A DNA stretch of 64,000 bases from Myxococcales bacterium. Its GTDB lineage: Bacteria; Myxococcota_A; Polyangia; Polyangiales; GCA-016699535. Below are positions 56,462-64,000 of this stretch, piece after piece. The stretch lies in assembly GCA_016699535.1 (NCBI GenBank), contig CP064980.1, positions 2,116,001 to 2,180,000 on the forward strand, written 5' to 3'. The stretch's first letter is position 1. Every line of letters starts with the position of its first letter. Made by a program: the position numbers and the translations under genes. The notes under the pieces are model-generated. The model did not search any database and was not told the origin of the DNA. It was given only the letters and a program-made list of their open reading frames with translations.

Positions 56462-57649
56462 CTATTTCACTTTAGCGATGAGCGCGTCCAGTACAGCATT
56501 AGCAGCTTGTGTTTTGGACATGGCTCCTAAGGCCTTCGCGTTTTGTTTGTCCACCAGCGTAAGCTCGGTGTGATCGCCCTCAAGGGCTTTGTTGGCCAAG
56601 TTGGCCACAATCAAATCGGCGCCCTTGCGCTCAAGTTTTTCTCGAGCTGAATTGACAAGATTGTCAGTTTCCAGACAAAAACCTGCCAAAATTGGCATGT
56701 TTTCTGTCTTTTTCTTGCTAATATTGGCAAGGATGTCTGGGTTGGGGGAGAGTTCCAAGCTGCGGGGCTCGCTGCTCTTTTTGATTTTCTGATCGACTTT
56801 TTTGGCCGGGCGATAATCTGCGACAGCCGCAGCCATGATCACGACATCGTTTTTCGGGCTGTGCTCGAGCACAACCCGATTCATCTCTTCTGCCGAGCGT
56901 ACATCGATGCGGCGAATTGAGTTTGAGCAGTCGAGTTTGACCGGACCAGCTACAAGCGTAACTTCTGCGCCGCGTGCCAAGGCTTGCTCGGCCAAGGCAA
57001 AGCCCATTTTACCACTGGAGCGGTTTGTCAGGTAGCGCACCGGATCAATGTCTTCATAAGTTGGCCCAGCTGTAACGAGCACGCGTTTGTTTGCGTAGTC
57101 TTGCTTAGCAAAAAGTTTAGCCTGGAGCTTTTCGACAATGTGCTGCGGCTCGCTCATGCGACCTAAGCCTTGCTCACCGTTTGCAAGTGCGCCGTGCTCG
57201 GGGCCGATGAGCTGCACGCCGCGTTCTTTGAGTATGGCGATGTTGTGCTTGGTGGCTGGATGGCTCCACATGGAGGGATGCATTGCTGGAGCGATAAACA
57301 CGGGACCTTTGAAGCAAAGTAAAGTCGCAGCGAGGATGTCATCGGCCATGCCATGGCTGATGCGCGCCAATAAATTGGCAGTTGCCGGCGCCACAACCAT
57401 CGCATCAGCCCAACTTGCAAGTTCGACGTGCTTTTCTTCACCTTGTGGGGAAATCCAAAGATCACTCTCAACGGGGTGTCTGCTTAGAGCCGCAAAGCTC
57501 AGAGGGGTTACGAAATGCTTTGCCGATGGGGTCATGGCCACGCGCACGTCAAAACCAGCTCGTCCGAGTTCGCGCAAAAGGTAGACGCTCTTGAAGGCCG
57601 CGATACCGCCGCCAACGCCGAGCACGATGTGTTTGGATCGCACTTGCAT
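56462..57649 (-). CDS. coaBC: Bifunctional phosphopantothenoylcysteine decarboxylase/synthase CoaBC
   Basis: Two steps of coenzyme A synthesis in 395 residues. CoaC half: HIVLGVGGGIAAFKSVYLLR, VAMTPSAKHFVTPLSF, VVAPATANLLARISHGMADD and FIAPAMHPSMWSHPATKHNI (FMN binding and active-site His). CoaB half from about 180: RVLVTAGPTYEDIDPVRYLT, NRSSGKMGFALAEQALARGA, VIMAAAVADYRPAKKVDQKI, ILAGFCLETDNLV and DLIVANLANKALEGDHTEL. The start is taken at the Met at 57649 because the upstream residues are not family-like. The 3' end faces the repeat cluster. Confidence 0.95.
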   Translation of the reverse strand: MQVRSKHIVLGVGGGIAAFKSVYLLRELGRAGFDVRVAMTPSAKHFVTPLSFAALSRHPVESDLWISPQGEEKHVELASWADAMVVAPATANLLARISHGMADDILAATLLCFKGPVFIAPAMHPSMWSHPATKHNIAILKERGVQLIGPEHGALANGEQGLGRMSEPQHIVEKLQAKLFAKQDYANKRVLVTAGPTYEDIDPVRYLTNRSSGKMGFALAEQALARGAEVTLVAGPVKLDCSNSIRRIDVRSAEEMNRVVLEHSPKNDVVIMAAAVADYRPAKKVDQKIKKSSEPRSLELSPNPDILANISKKKTENMPILAGFCLETDNLVNSAREKLERKGADLIVANLANKALEGDHTELTLVDKQNAKALGAMSKTQAANAVLDALIAKVK

Positions 57650-57709
57650 ACGCCATCTGTTTAGCATGAACTGGTCGCTTGCGCGAAAACAAAGTAGGAT
57701 GCAGCACCC

Positions 57710-59221
57710 ATGCGAATTGAGCCTAGTTTTGATGAGTTTGTTCGACTTTCGAAAGCCAGTACGGTGGTTCCGGTGTGCGCCGAGTGGGTGGCGGATACGC
57801 TAACGCCGGTGGCTGCCTTTGCCGCGCTTGGTCAGGGACCAGGCAGTTACTTGCTGGAAAGCGTGGTTGGCGGAGAACGCCTGGCTCGTTATTCTTTCGT
57901 GGGCTACGATTCAGATTTTATCATTCGCGCAGGTTGCGATTTTGTTGAGTTTGTCCGTGGCGATCAGATTGAGCGAAAAGAGCATCACGACCCGTGGGAG
58001 GCTTTGCGCGATTGCCTAAAGAAATACGAAGCACAGGCTGTGCCATGGTTGCCGCCGTTCTGGGGCGGGGCTGTGGGTTACGTTGCCTACGATGCGGTGC
58101 GAAGGTTTGAGCCAGCTGTTGGTGAAGGCAACGCCAAGGGTGGCGATCCCTATATTTACGCTTTTGCTGTGGGCGGCACGACCTTGGTGTTTGACAATGT
58201 GCTTCAAACGGTACGGCTTGTGCGCTCGGTGTTGGTTGGTGAGTCCCATGATTTGGTGGCAGCTTACGAGCGGGCCGTCGATAAGCTTCGCGCATGTGAA
58301 GAAAGCCTAAGCACTCCAAACCCTCCGTCGCATATTGTCCGGCCGGAGCCTGATGAACTCGCTCCTGAGCTTCCGCCTTCTTCTTTTGAGCGTTCGGCTT
58401 TTTGTACAGCTGTGGATCAAGCGCGTGAATACATTCGGGCTGGCGACATATTTCAGGTGGTGCTCTCGCAGTGTTTCAGACTGCCAAGCGATGATGTGGA
58501 TCCCTTTGACGTGTATCGTGTGATGCGGGCCATCAACCCTTCGCCGTACAACTACTTTTTGCGTTTCCCTGAAGTGCGCATCGCGGGTGCAAGTCCTGAG
58601 ACCATGGTCAAACTCGATGATCGGATCGCGCAATTACGGCCGATTGCTGGGACACGGCATCGCAGCTGGGACCTTGAAGAAGATTTACGCATCGAAGCCG
58701 AGCTGCTTGCGGATCCTAAAGAGTTGGCGGAGCACGTCATGCTTGTCGATCTTGGTCGCAACGATTTGGGCCGCATATGCACGACCGGAACAGTAGCGCT
58801 GACTGAGCAAATGGCCGTGGAGCGTTATTCGCACGTGATGCACATCGTTTCAAATGTCGCTGGCGAACTGCAAGGGGATAAAGATGCGATTGACGTCCTT
58901 GCCGCTACTTTTCCCGCTGGAACACTTTCAGGCGCCCCCAAGATTCGAGCGATGCAAATAATTGATGAGCTTGAACCGGAGCGTCGCGGCATCTACGGGG
59001 GGGCGGTCGGTTACATCAGTTTTGAAGGATCGATGGATATGGCGATCGCCATACGCACTGTGCTTGAAAGCCATGGCGAATTTCGCATCCAGGCAGGTGC
59101 TGGTATTGTAGCCGATAGCAAACCCGAATCTGAGTTCGAGGAAACCGTCAACAAAGCCCGCGCCTCCTTGCTAGCCGTAGAACACGCCCGCAGCAGCCAC
59201 CGCCGAGCCGGCAACACCTAG
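57710..59221 (+). CDS. trpE: Anthranilate synthase component I
   Basis: 503 residues. The chorismate-using subunit of the first step of tryptophan synthesis. The N-terminal region (VPVCAEWVADTLTPVAAFAA, SYLLESVVGGERLARYSFVG) holds the Trp-feedback LLES motif. The catalytic core has REYIRAGDIFQVVLSQCFRL, INPSPYNYFLRFPEVRIAGA, IAGTRHRSWDLEEDLRIEAE, LVDLGRNDLGRICTTGTV, FPAGTLSGAPKIRAMQIIDE and IQAGAGIVADSKPESEFEET. No leader peptide with Trp codons is visible upstream (only 60 bp to the divergent coaBC). trpG and the other trp genes are not adjacent. Hairpin repeats begin 10 bp after the stop. Confidence 0.95.
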   Translation: MRIEPSFDEFVRLSKASTVVPVCAEWVADTLTPVAAFAALGQGPGSYLLESVVGGERLARYSFVGYDSDFIIRAGCDFVEFVRGDQIERKEHHDPWEALRDCLKKYEAQAVPWLPPFWGGAVGYVAYDAVRRFEPAVGEGNAKGGDPYIYAFAVGGTTLVFDNVLQTVRLVRSVLVGESHDLVAAYERAVDKLRACEESLSTPNPPSHIVRPEPDELAPELPPSSFERSAFCTAVDQAREYIRAGDIFQVVLSQCFRLPSDDVDPFDVYRVMRAINPSPYNYFLRFPEVRIAGASPETMVKLDDRIAQLRPIAGTRHRSWDLEEDLRIEAELLADPKELAEHVMLVDLGRNDLGRICTTGTVALTEQMAVERYSHVMHIVSNVAGELQGDKDAIDVLAATFPAGTLSGAPKIRAMQIIDELEPERRGIYGGAVGYISFEGSMDMAIAIRTVLESHGEFRIQAGAGIVADSKPESEFEETVNKARASLLAVEHARSSHRRAGNT

Positions 59222-59230
59222 ATTCTGTTA

Positions 59231-59513
59231 GCTAGCAGTCACCCCGCGAGCAGAGCGAGCCCGCAGGGGAGGGAGCCGGCGCGCAAAGCGCGCTCGGGAG
59301 GGGAGACGCGTGTCTCCCCTCTTTGGAGCGCTGCTATGCAGCGGTACAAACAGTTAAAGCGAAAGAGCTCACCAATCCCAAAATTTGCCAGCAAGCACTC
59401 CCCGCGAGCAGAGCGAGCCCGCAGGGGAGGGAGCCGGCGCGCAAAGCGCGCTCGGGAGGGGAGACGCGTGTCTCCCCTCTTTGGAGCGCTGCTACGCAGC
59501 GCTGCAAACAGTA
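59231..59513. repeat. Two 158-bp hairpin repeat units after trpE
   Basis: Units at about 59231-59354 and 59379-59513 with a 158-bp period, as at 56.1 kb. Here the variable hairpin is GGGGAGAC-GCGT-GTCTCCCC in both units, a fully compensated version of the GGGGATTC-GCGT-GAATCCCC form at 56.3 kb. The inter-unit spacer (AAAGAGC, CCAAT, CAAAATTTGC) is shared with the 56-kb locus. Confidence 0.85.
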
Positions 59514-59570
59514 AAGCACTTAGCCTTTGACAGCGCTCCTAAGAGAGGCTAGAAAGCCGAAATCCCATTT

Positions 59571-60043
<473 letters not shown>

Positions 60044-60234
60044 AAATTCCATCAGCTGGGCGTCGAGCTTTGACTGATCCAGCGTCCGATACTGCGTTGC
60101 CTGCTCATGCACCTTAAGTGCATTGCGCGGGCTACTCGTATCGTCCTTACCTAAGGCAAAGCTTAAAAGATGAAATGACGATGAAAATAGAACGTGCTAC
60201 CTCTTTGCATGGTGGCCTTGGAACGGAGTAGCGC
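60044..60234. other. Intergenic after the tRNA-Asp repeats
   Basis: No gene can be assigned. On the minus strand one frame is open from about 60197 into the repeat (…NALKVHEQATQYRTLDQSKL…) but lacks a start codon and recognisable motif. Confidence 0.3.
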
Positions 60235-60921
60235 ATGTCCTCAGACGAACAGCAGATCTTAACTCTCACATCTGAACTCAAGTTGCCTTTGATGACTTTG
60301 CCGATCAAGATGAGCTTGGTTCGTGTTGGTGAAAAGGTGGTGATGATTTCACCTTTGCCTGATCTGGAGCGCTTCAAGACTGAGATTGATGCGTTTGGTG
60401 TTCCCACGGATATCGTGGCACCGAATCTGTTTCACAGCAGTGGTGTTGAGGCTGCTGCCGAGCTTTATCCAACAGCACGGATCTGGGGTGTAAAGGGATT
60501 TGCTCGAAAGAGACCTCAGATAGCTTGGCAGGCTGTTCTTGGTGAGGGTGAATGGCCCTTCAGTCAAGAGCTGAGTATGTTTGAAATTGAAGGCATGCCT
60601 AAATTCAATGAAGTGGTGTTTCTTCATCGCCCATCTAAGACGCTTATCGCTACAGACCTTTGTTTTAATCACCTGAACGGCACGGGCTTTGGCTATTGGC
60701 TTGTTTTCAATCTTTTTGGAACTTACAGGAGATTTGCAGTGAGCCGTTTGTTCTTGAAGATGGTTAAAAACCGAGAAAGCTTTAATCGTTCTATCTCACA
60801 ACTTCTCGAATCTGATTTTGAAAACATCATCATGGCGCACGGTTTGAACGTGACCGGTTCTGCTAAAGAAAAGTTGGTGTTGGCCTTGAAGGAAAAGCTT
60901 CCGGCTTTTTCCTATCCATAG
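60235..60921 (+). CDS. DUF4336 protein (metallo-beta-lactamase-like fold)
   Basis: 228 residues. Segments KLPLMTLPIKMSLVRVGEKV, PTDIVAPNLFHSSGVEAAAE, LYPTARIWGVKGFARKRPQI, FNEVVFLHRPSKTLIATDLC and FENIIMAHGLNVTG follow the DUF4336 order, with His and Asp residues in the places used for metal in beta-lactamase folds (HSSG, HRPS, TDLCFN, AHG). The classic HxHxDH is reduced. No signal peptide is present. The family has no established function; a hydrolase role is inferred from fold only. It starts at ATG 60235 without a strong SD. Confidence 0.75.
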   Translation: MSSDEQQILTLTSELKLPLMTLPIKMSLVRVGEKVVMISPLPDLERFKTEIDAFGVPTDIVAPNLFHSSGVEAAAELYPTARIWGVKGFARKRPQIAWQAVLGEGEWPFSQELSMFEIEGMPKFNEVVFLHRPSKTLIATDLCFNHLNGTGFGYWLVFNLFGTYRRFAVSRLFLKMVKNRESFNRSISQLLESDFENIIMAHGLNVTGSAKEKLVLALKEKLPAFSYP

Positions 60922-60977
60922 AAATGCGCTCTAATTAGCTGGTGTGCACGCTCTCTGTTTTGCTCTGTCCTCGCTAT

Positions 60978-61511
60978 TTAGGAAAGTTGCACCGCTTGAA
61001 CTTCGAGTTCGATATCGATGCGCTCGCCTACCAGTAGGCCGCCTGCTTCGAGGGCCTGATTCCACTTGAGACCAAATTCCCGACGGTCCAAGGAGGTCGA
61101 TGCGGTAAATGCCGCACGCTGATTGCCCCAGGGATCTTTGGCTTGACCGCCATAACTCATGTCGAGCACGACTTCTTTGCTAACTCCATGCAGGGTCAGT
61201 TTGCCATGGAGCTGATAGCGATCATCCTTTACTTTTTCGAGCTTTGTGCTTTTAAAGATGAGCTTGGGAAATTGCTCAACATCTAAAAAATCAGCGGATC
61301 GAAGGTGATTGTCGCGGTCCGCAACGCCAGTATCAATGCTCGACGCATCGATTTCAACTTCGACGCTACTCTTATTGAGATCCGTTTCATCCATGTGAAT
61401 TGTTCCGCTCCAGGAAGCAAAGCGTCCTCGTACATTAGCAAACACCATGTGTTTCACGGAAAAGTTTATGCCTGAATGACTCACATCAATATTCCAGTTT
61501 GTATTTTGCAT
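60978..61511 (-). CDS. YceI-family lipid-binding protein, cytoplasmic type
   Basis: 177 residues from ATG 61511, fixed by AAAGGAGCAAGGC upstream. The lipocalin-like YceI fold is clear: WNIDVSHSGINFSVKHMVFA, NVRGRFASWSGTIHMDETDL, SSVEVEIDASSIDTGVADRD, HLRSADFLDVEQFPKLIFKS, YQLHGKLTLHGVSKEVVLD and DRREFGLKWNQALEAGGLLV. It binds polyisoprenoid-type lipids in known members. No signal peptide is seen, so this one stays in the cytoplasm. Single gene. Confidence 0.92.
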   Translation of the reverse strand: MQNTNWNIDVSHSGINFSVKHMVFANVRGRFASWSGTIHMDETDLNKSSVEVEIDASSIDTGVADRDNHLRSADFLDVEQFPKLIFKSTKLEKVKDDRYQLHGKLTLHGVSKEVVLDMSYGGQAKDPWGNQRAAFTASTSLDRREFGLKWNQALEAGGLLVGERIDIELEVQAVQLS

Positions 61512-61760
61512 GCCTTGCTCCTTTTGTTTGAACCACACACAACATAGCGTCGTTCCGGTTATGCAACTAGTCATCAATAACTGGACTTATCGTTCCAAAA
61601 ACGGAACGGAAGACCTTGTGTGGCTAGACAATGGCGGAAGGCCGAGAATTTCGTTTTTGCCTTGAAATGTGTCAGTTTTACAGGGCTTACCGTTTTCGGA
61701 TACCGTCTTTGGCTCTTAGCTATCGTAGTGGCATGAAACGATTGAGTGCGGGGGTGCATT

Positions 61761-62876
61761 GTGGATGAGCAACAGAACCATGTGAAGATTGCGAAGCTTT
61801 GCTTCGTGGGGGCGCTTAGTGTTGGCGCGCTCAATGTTTTGGTTTGGTGGATGGCGGTCAATTCATCGGGGAGTGGTGGACCGTGGTTGGTTCTGTTTAG
61901 TGTCCTTGCTTTGCTGCAACTGATATTGGGTGTTGTGACGATTGTTCAGATGGTGCGTGCCAAAAAAGTTGTGCGCCGCAAAGCGCTATTCATTGCGGGA
62001 GGCGTGTTAACCCTTTTACTTGCATCAAGTGGCTGGCTTACGGGCATTTTCCTTGCGGCGCTGGGAGCCGGGGGTGGCTGGGGCAGGCCGCTTCGCGTGC
62101 GCGGAAGGCAGATCCATCCCGAGCTACGAGAAGGGAGCGAGTGGGCGATGGGGCCACGGCCGAGCGCCGATGGCTTGGATGCAGCAACGCGCCGTGCCCT
62201 TGAGGCCTTGTGGCTACATGATGCTCAAAAAGAACATGCTTCGGTTCCAGCCTTTGCGCGCATTAGTTGGCTGCTTGCTGCAGTGGGTGCGCCGCCGCGA
62301 CTTCATCGTTGGGCGCAGCAATGTGCGCTGGAGGAGATCGAGCATACCGAGCGTTGCTTTGCGTTGGCCGCAGGTTACGCTGCTCGAAGTCATACGGTTG
62401 AGCCCATGCCAGACTTGCTGTTGGAGGGCATTGGGAAAATCGATGATCCCGTTCATTGTCTGGTCTACGAGAGCATTACGGATGGCTGCCAGCTTGAGGG
62501 TTTTAATGCAGACGTGGCAGCACGCTGCGCCGAAGTCTGTCAGGAGCCGGTGACTCGTCAGGTTTTAATACAAATCGCGAAAGACGAAGCTTGTCATGCC
62601 GAGTTTTCGTTGGCATTGCTGAATTGGGCTCTGGAAAAACATCCCACGCGGGCTCAGGCCGCAATGGAACAGGCCAGCAAAGATTTAGAAAAGTATCCAA
62701 GGCCAACAGCCTCGAGCTTCAAAGTGCGGCATCTTGTAAACGCTGCAAATCCGCGTGAGCTTAGACATCACGGCCGACTCGCCGATAGCGAGTGGGCAGA
62801 GATATGGCAACAGCGCCTCAACAAAACAACAGACCTGCTCAGCGCATCAAGTCCAGCATGCCGTCTAACAGCCTAA
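61761..62876 (+). CDS. Membrane protein with ferritin-like di-iron domain
   Basis: 371 residues (GTG 61761; an ATG at 61746 is also possible). There are three transmembrane helices (about 15-35, 42-65, 75-105). A ferritin-like four-helix bundle (about 145-320) follows with paired E-x-x-H motifs: LHDAQKEHASVPAFARISWL, ALEEIEHTERCFALAAGYAA, VYESITDGCQLEGFNADVAA and IAKDEACHAEFSLALLNWAL. These Glu and His residues are the expected di-iron ligands. A membrane-fused ferritin-like domain suggests an oxidase, desaturase-like or iron-handling enzyme; I cannot choose. It is divergent from yceI. Confidence 0.75.
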   Translation: MDEQQNHVKIAKLCFVGALSVGALNVLVWWMAVNSSGSGGPWLVLFSVLALLQLILGVVTIVQMVRAKKVVRRKALFIAGGVLTLLLASSGWLTGIFLAALGAGGGWGRPLRVRGRQIHPELREGSEWAMGPRPSADGLDAATRRALEALWLHDAQKEHASVPAFARISWLLAAVGAPPRLHRWAQQCALEEIEHTERCFALAAGYAARSHTVEPMPDLLLEGIGKIDDPVHCLVYESITDGCQLEGFNADVAARCAEVCQEPVTRQVLIQIAKDEACHAEFSLALLNWALEKHPTRAQAAMEQASKDLEKYPRPTASSFKVRHLVNAANPRELRHHGRLADSEWAEIWQQRLNKTTDLLSASSPACRLTA

Positions 62877-62953
62877 GCCGCAAACTTATTTTCACTTGCT
62901 CGAAACTTAGGGCGGCAAAGCGCATTCGTCTGTAGAGCTGCCCTTCGACTTAG

Positions 62954-64000
62954 CTACTCCTGTCCATTAGTTAATTTATAGGCAAAGTTTGGGCAGCTAA
63001 GGTCTTGTATCAACGCTAGAGTTTCTAGAGGCCCTTCTGGGAGCACGCCGATAAGATCAGTGATAAAAACATCGTAAACATCGGTGCCTGGGCTGCCGTT
63101 GACGTAATTGCGCAGAGAGTTCAGAAAACGGTCCACAGCCTGGCAGAGCTCGTAGCCTATGTCCGAAAGGGCTTCGGCAAACCAAGAGGGTAAGTTTCCA
63201 TCGAGCAGTTCTAGAATGGCCCCTATGAAAACTTGAATCTTTGCCAGAAGTATCGAAATCGCTTCGCGCGCCGCTTCAAGGCAAGCCCGGTCGTCTTCGT
63301 CACACAATAGGAGCTGTGCGCGCAGGTCTTCAAGGGCTGCTTTGAGATCGACAAGCGTTTTTCCCATGTCTGTTTTCAGGCTTTCGTAGTCCGCATCACT
63401 TGGTTCTGGAATGCTTTGAACCGCCTGATAATGGATGTGCCATGCCTGAAACTGCTCTTCCAACGTAACTTCCTGTGCAAACAGCGTGTGACTAAGGTCT
63501 TGCAAAAAAGCGAGGAATACTGGTGCCAGTTGAGCGGTTTCGTAAAGCAGTAGTGCAGCGACCGCAATCAGAGCGATTGCTGCGGCCAGGATTAACAAGA
63601 CGGCTTCTACTGTGAGTGATATCGGATCGACAATCAGGTTTTGCTTTGCAGAAAGTGTTTTCTTTTCCGGGTTACTGTCGGCAGAGGCGCAGTAACGCAG
63701 GCTGAAGGAAGGAGTAGTCGATAACAGCCTCCCGATCGCTGTATCCTGTCCCTGACTCAATCCTTGCTGCAGAGCAAACAACAACTGACAAGCACTAGGC
63801 GTGTTTGCGTCGATAAGCTCGTCGATGCTTAGCGTTCCATCAGCAAGTTGTTGCTGGTGTTGCTGAACAAAGATGGGTTGATAAACAGGTGAAGCATGCT
63901 CAACGACCCAGAGGACGAGATCTTTGCGACCCTCACGTGTAAGGATGTTCGCAATGGAAAAGTTGGGTAAAAAATCCTGTATGTTGTGATCGGCGACGCT
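62954..64000 (-). CDS. Hypothetical protein, C-terminal part (runs off right edge)
   Basis: The frame is open from the right edge (DHNIQDFLPNFSIANILTRE, LVLWVVEHASPVYQPIFVQQ) to the stop at 62954, so the Leu at 63784 is not a real start. A hydrophobic helix lies in the middle (LTVEAVLLILAAAIALIAVA, then ALLLYE). After it come amphipathic helices with several Cys (LRAQLLLCDEDDRACLEAAR, YELCQAVDRFLNSLRNYVNG) and a C-terminus CPNFAYKLTNGQE. The first part is Gln-rich (QHQQQLADG). It looks like a one-pass or pore-like membrane protein. No family is recognised. Confidence 0.6.
   Translation of the reverse strand, partial: SVADHNIQDFLPNFSIANILTREGRKDLVLWVVEHASPVYQPIFVQQHQQQLADGTLSIDELIDANTPSACQLLFALQQGLSQGQDTAIGRLLSTTPSFSLRYCASADSNPEKKTLSAKQNLIVDPISLTVEAVLLILAAAIALIAVAALLLYETAQLAPVFLAFLQDLSHTLFAQEVTLEEQFQAWHIHYQAVQSIPEPSDADYESLKTDMGKTLVDLKAALEDLRAQLLLCDEDDRACLEAAREAISILLAKIQVFIGAILELLDGNLPSWFAEALSDIGYELCQAVDRFLNSLRNYVNGSPGTDVYDVFITDLIGVLPEGPLETLALIQDLSCPNFAYKLTNGQE

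Noticed and set aside
60044..60200. Integrase fragment next to the tRNA-Asp tail repeats
   Set aside because: The minus-strand frame has protein-like stretches but no start codon and no integrase catalytic residues (R, H-x-x-R, Y).

Overview
The window looks like a piece of a moderate-GC chromosome from a Myxococcota-type (former Deltaproteobacteria) bacterium. The clues are an AgmX/PglI-type C-terminal domain, a serine protease ending in a MYXO-CTERM-like anchor, several lipoproteins built from thrombospondin-type-3, MopE-like and Cys-rich 'DGFQNGDE' repeats, and a double-length UvrA. The lineage call is an inference from gene content. There are no rRNA genes, prophage or CRISPR arrays. Three tRNA genes are present: Gln-CTG, Glu-CTC and Asp-GTC.

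Layout. 0-6 kb: phosphofructokinase, a GH130 glycoside phosphorylase/hydrolase and a GT4 glycosyltransferase followed by a helical-toroid protein. 6-14 kb: secreted lipoproteins around a drug-efflux-type ABC cluster (membrane fusion protein, ATPase, ABC-2 permease). 14-17.3 kb: pterin dehydratase, GNAT acetyltransferase, two small CBS-pair proteins and an Hsp20. 17.4-25.4 kb: a cbb3 oxidase operon (SafE-like protein, ccoI, ccoS, fused ccoNO, ccoQ, ccoP, ccoG), followed by a convergent CBS-hemerythrin protein. 26.6-31 kb: pyruvoyl arginine decarboxylase, trypsin-like protease, DUF4105 and DUF3015 proteins. 31.1-36.3 kb: tandem uvrA. 36.5-41.6 kb: small proteins, a 5'-3' exonuclease and a large repeat lipoprotein. 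41.7-46.4 kb: carA, pyrC and pilB on the minus strand. 46.6-50.4 kb: a barrel-like envelope protein, an acyltransferase, a TPR-like membrane protein and prmC. 50.4-51 kb: tRNA-Gln and tRNA-Glu. 51.2-59.2 kb: recQ, a 3-methyladenine glycosylase, a Sua5/YrdC protein, a 3,5-diaminohexanoate dehydrogenase, coaBC and trpE. 59.2-64 kb: repeats, tRNA-Asp, and DUF4336, YceI and ferritin-like proteins.

Sequence quality. More than 20 single-base frameshifts, most of them resolvable by one base in a short A or T run, break genes that should be intact (carA, pyrC, prmC, uvrA, ccoI). I read these as consensus errors and annotate each broken gene over its full span. Two larger in-frame gaps are a different matter. 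CcoN lacks about 29 residues carrying two CuB histidines, and the first UvrA repeat lacks about 50 residues carrying the ABC signature and Walker B.

The most unusual DNA is not protein-coding. (1) Downstream of tRNA-Asp there are two identical 199-bp tandem units, each ending in a copy of the tRNA 3' end. A related 114-bp unit follows tRNA-Gln and shares an internal motif. (2) An intergenic repeat family with a 158-bp period occurs at three loci and contains three hairpins, one of which shows compensatory base changes. (3) A 29-bp near-perfect inverted repeat lies between tRNA-Gln and tRNA-Glu.
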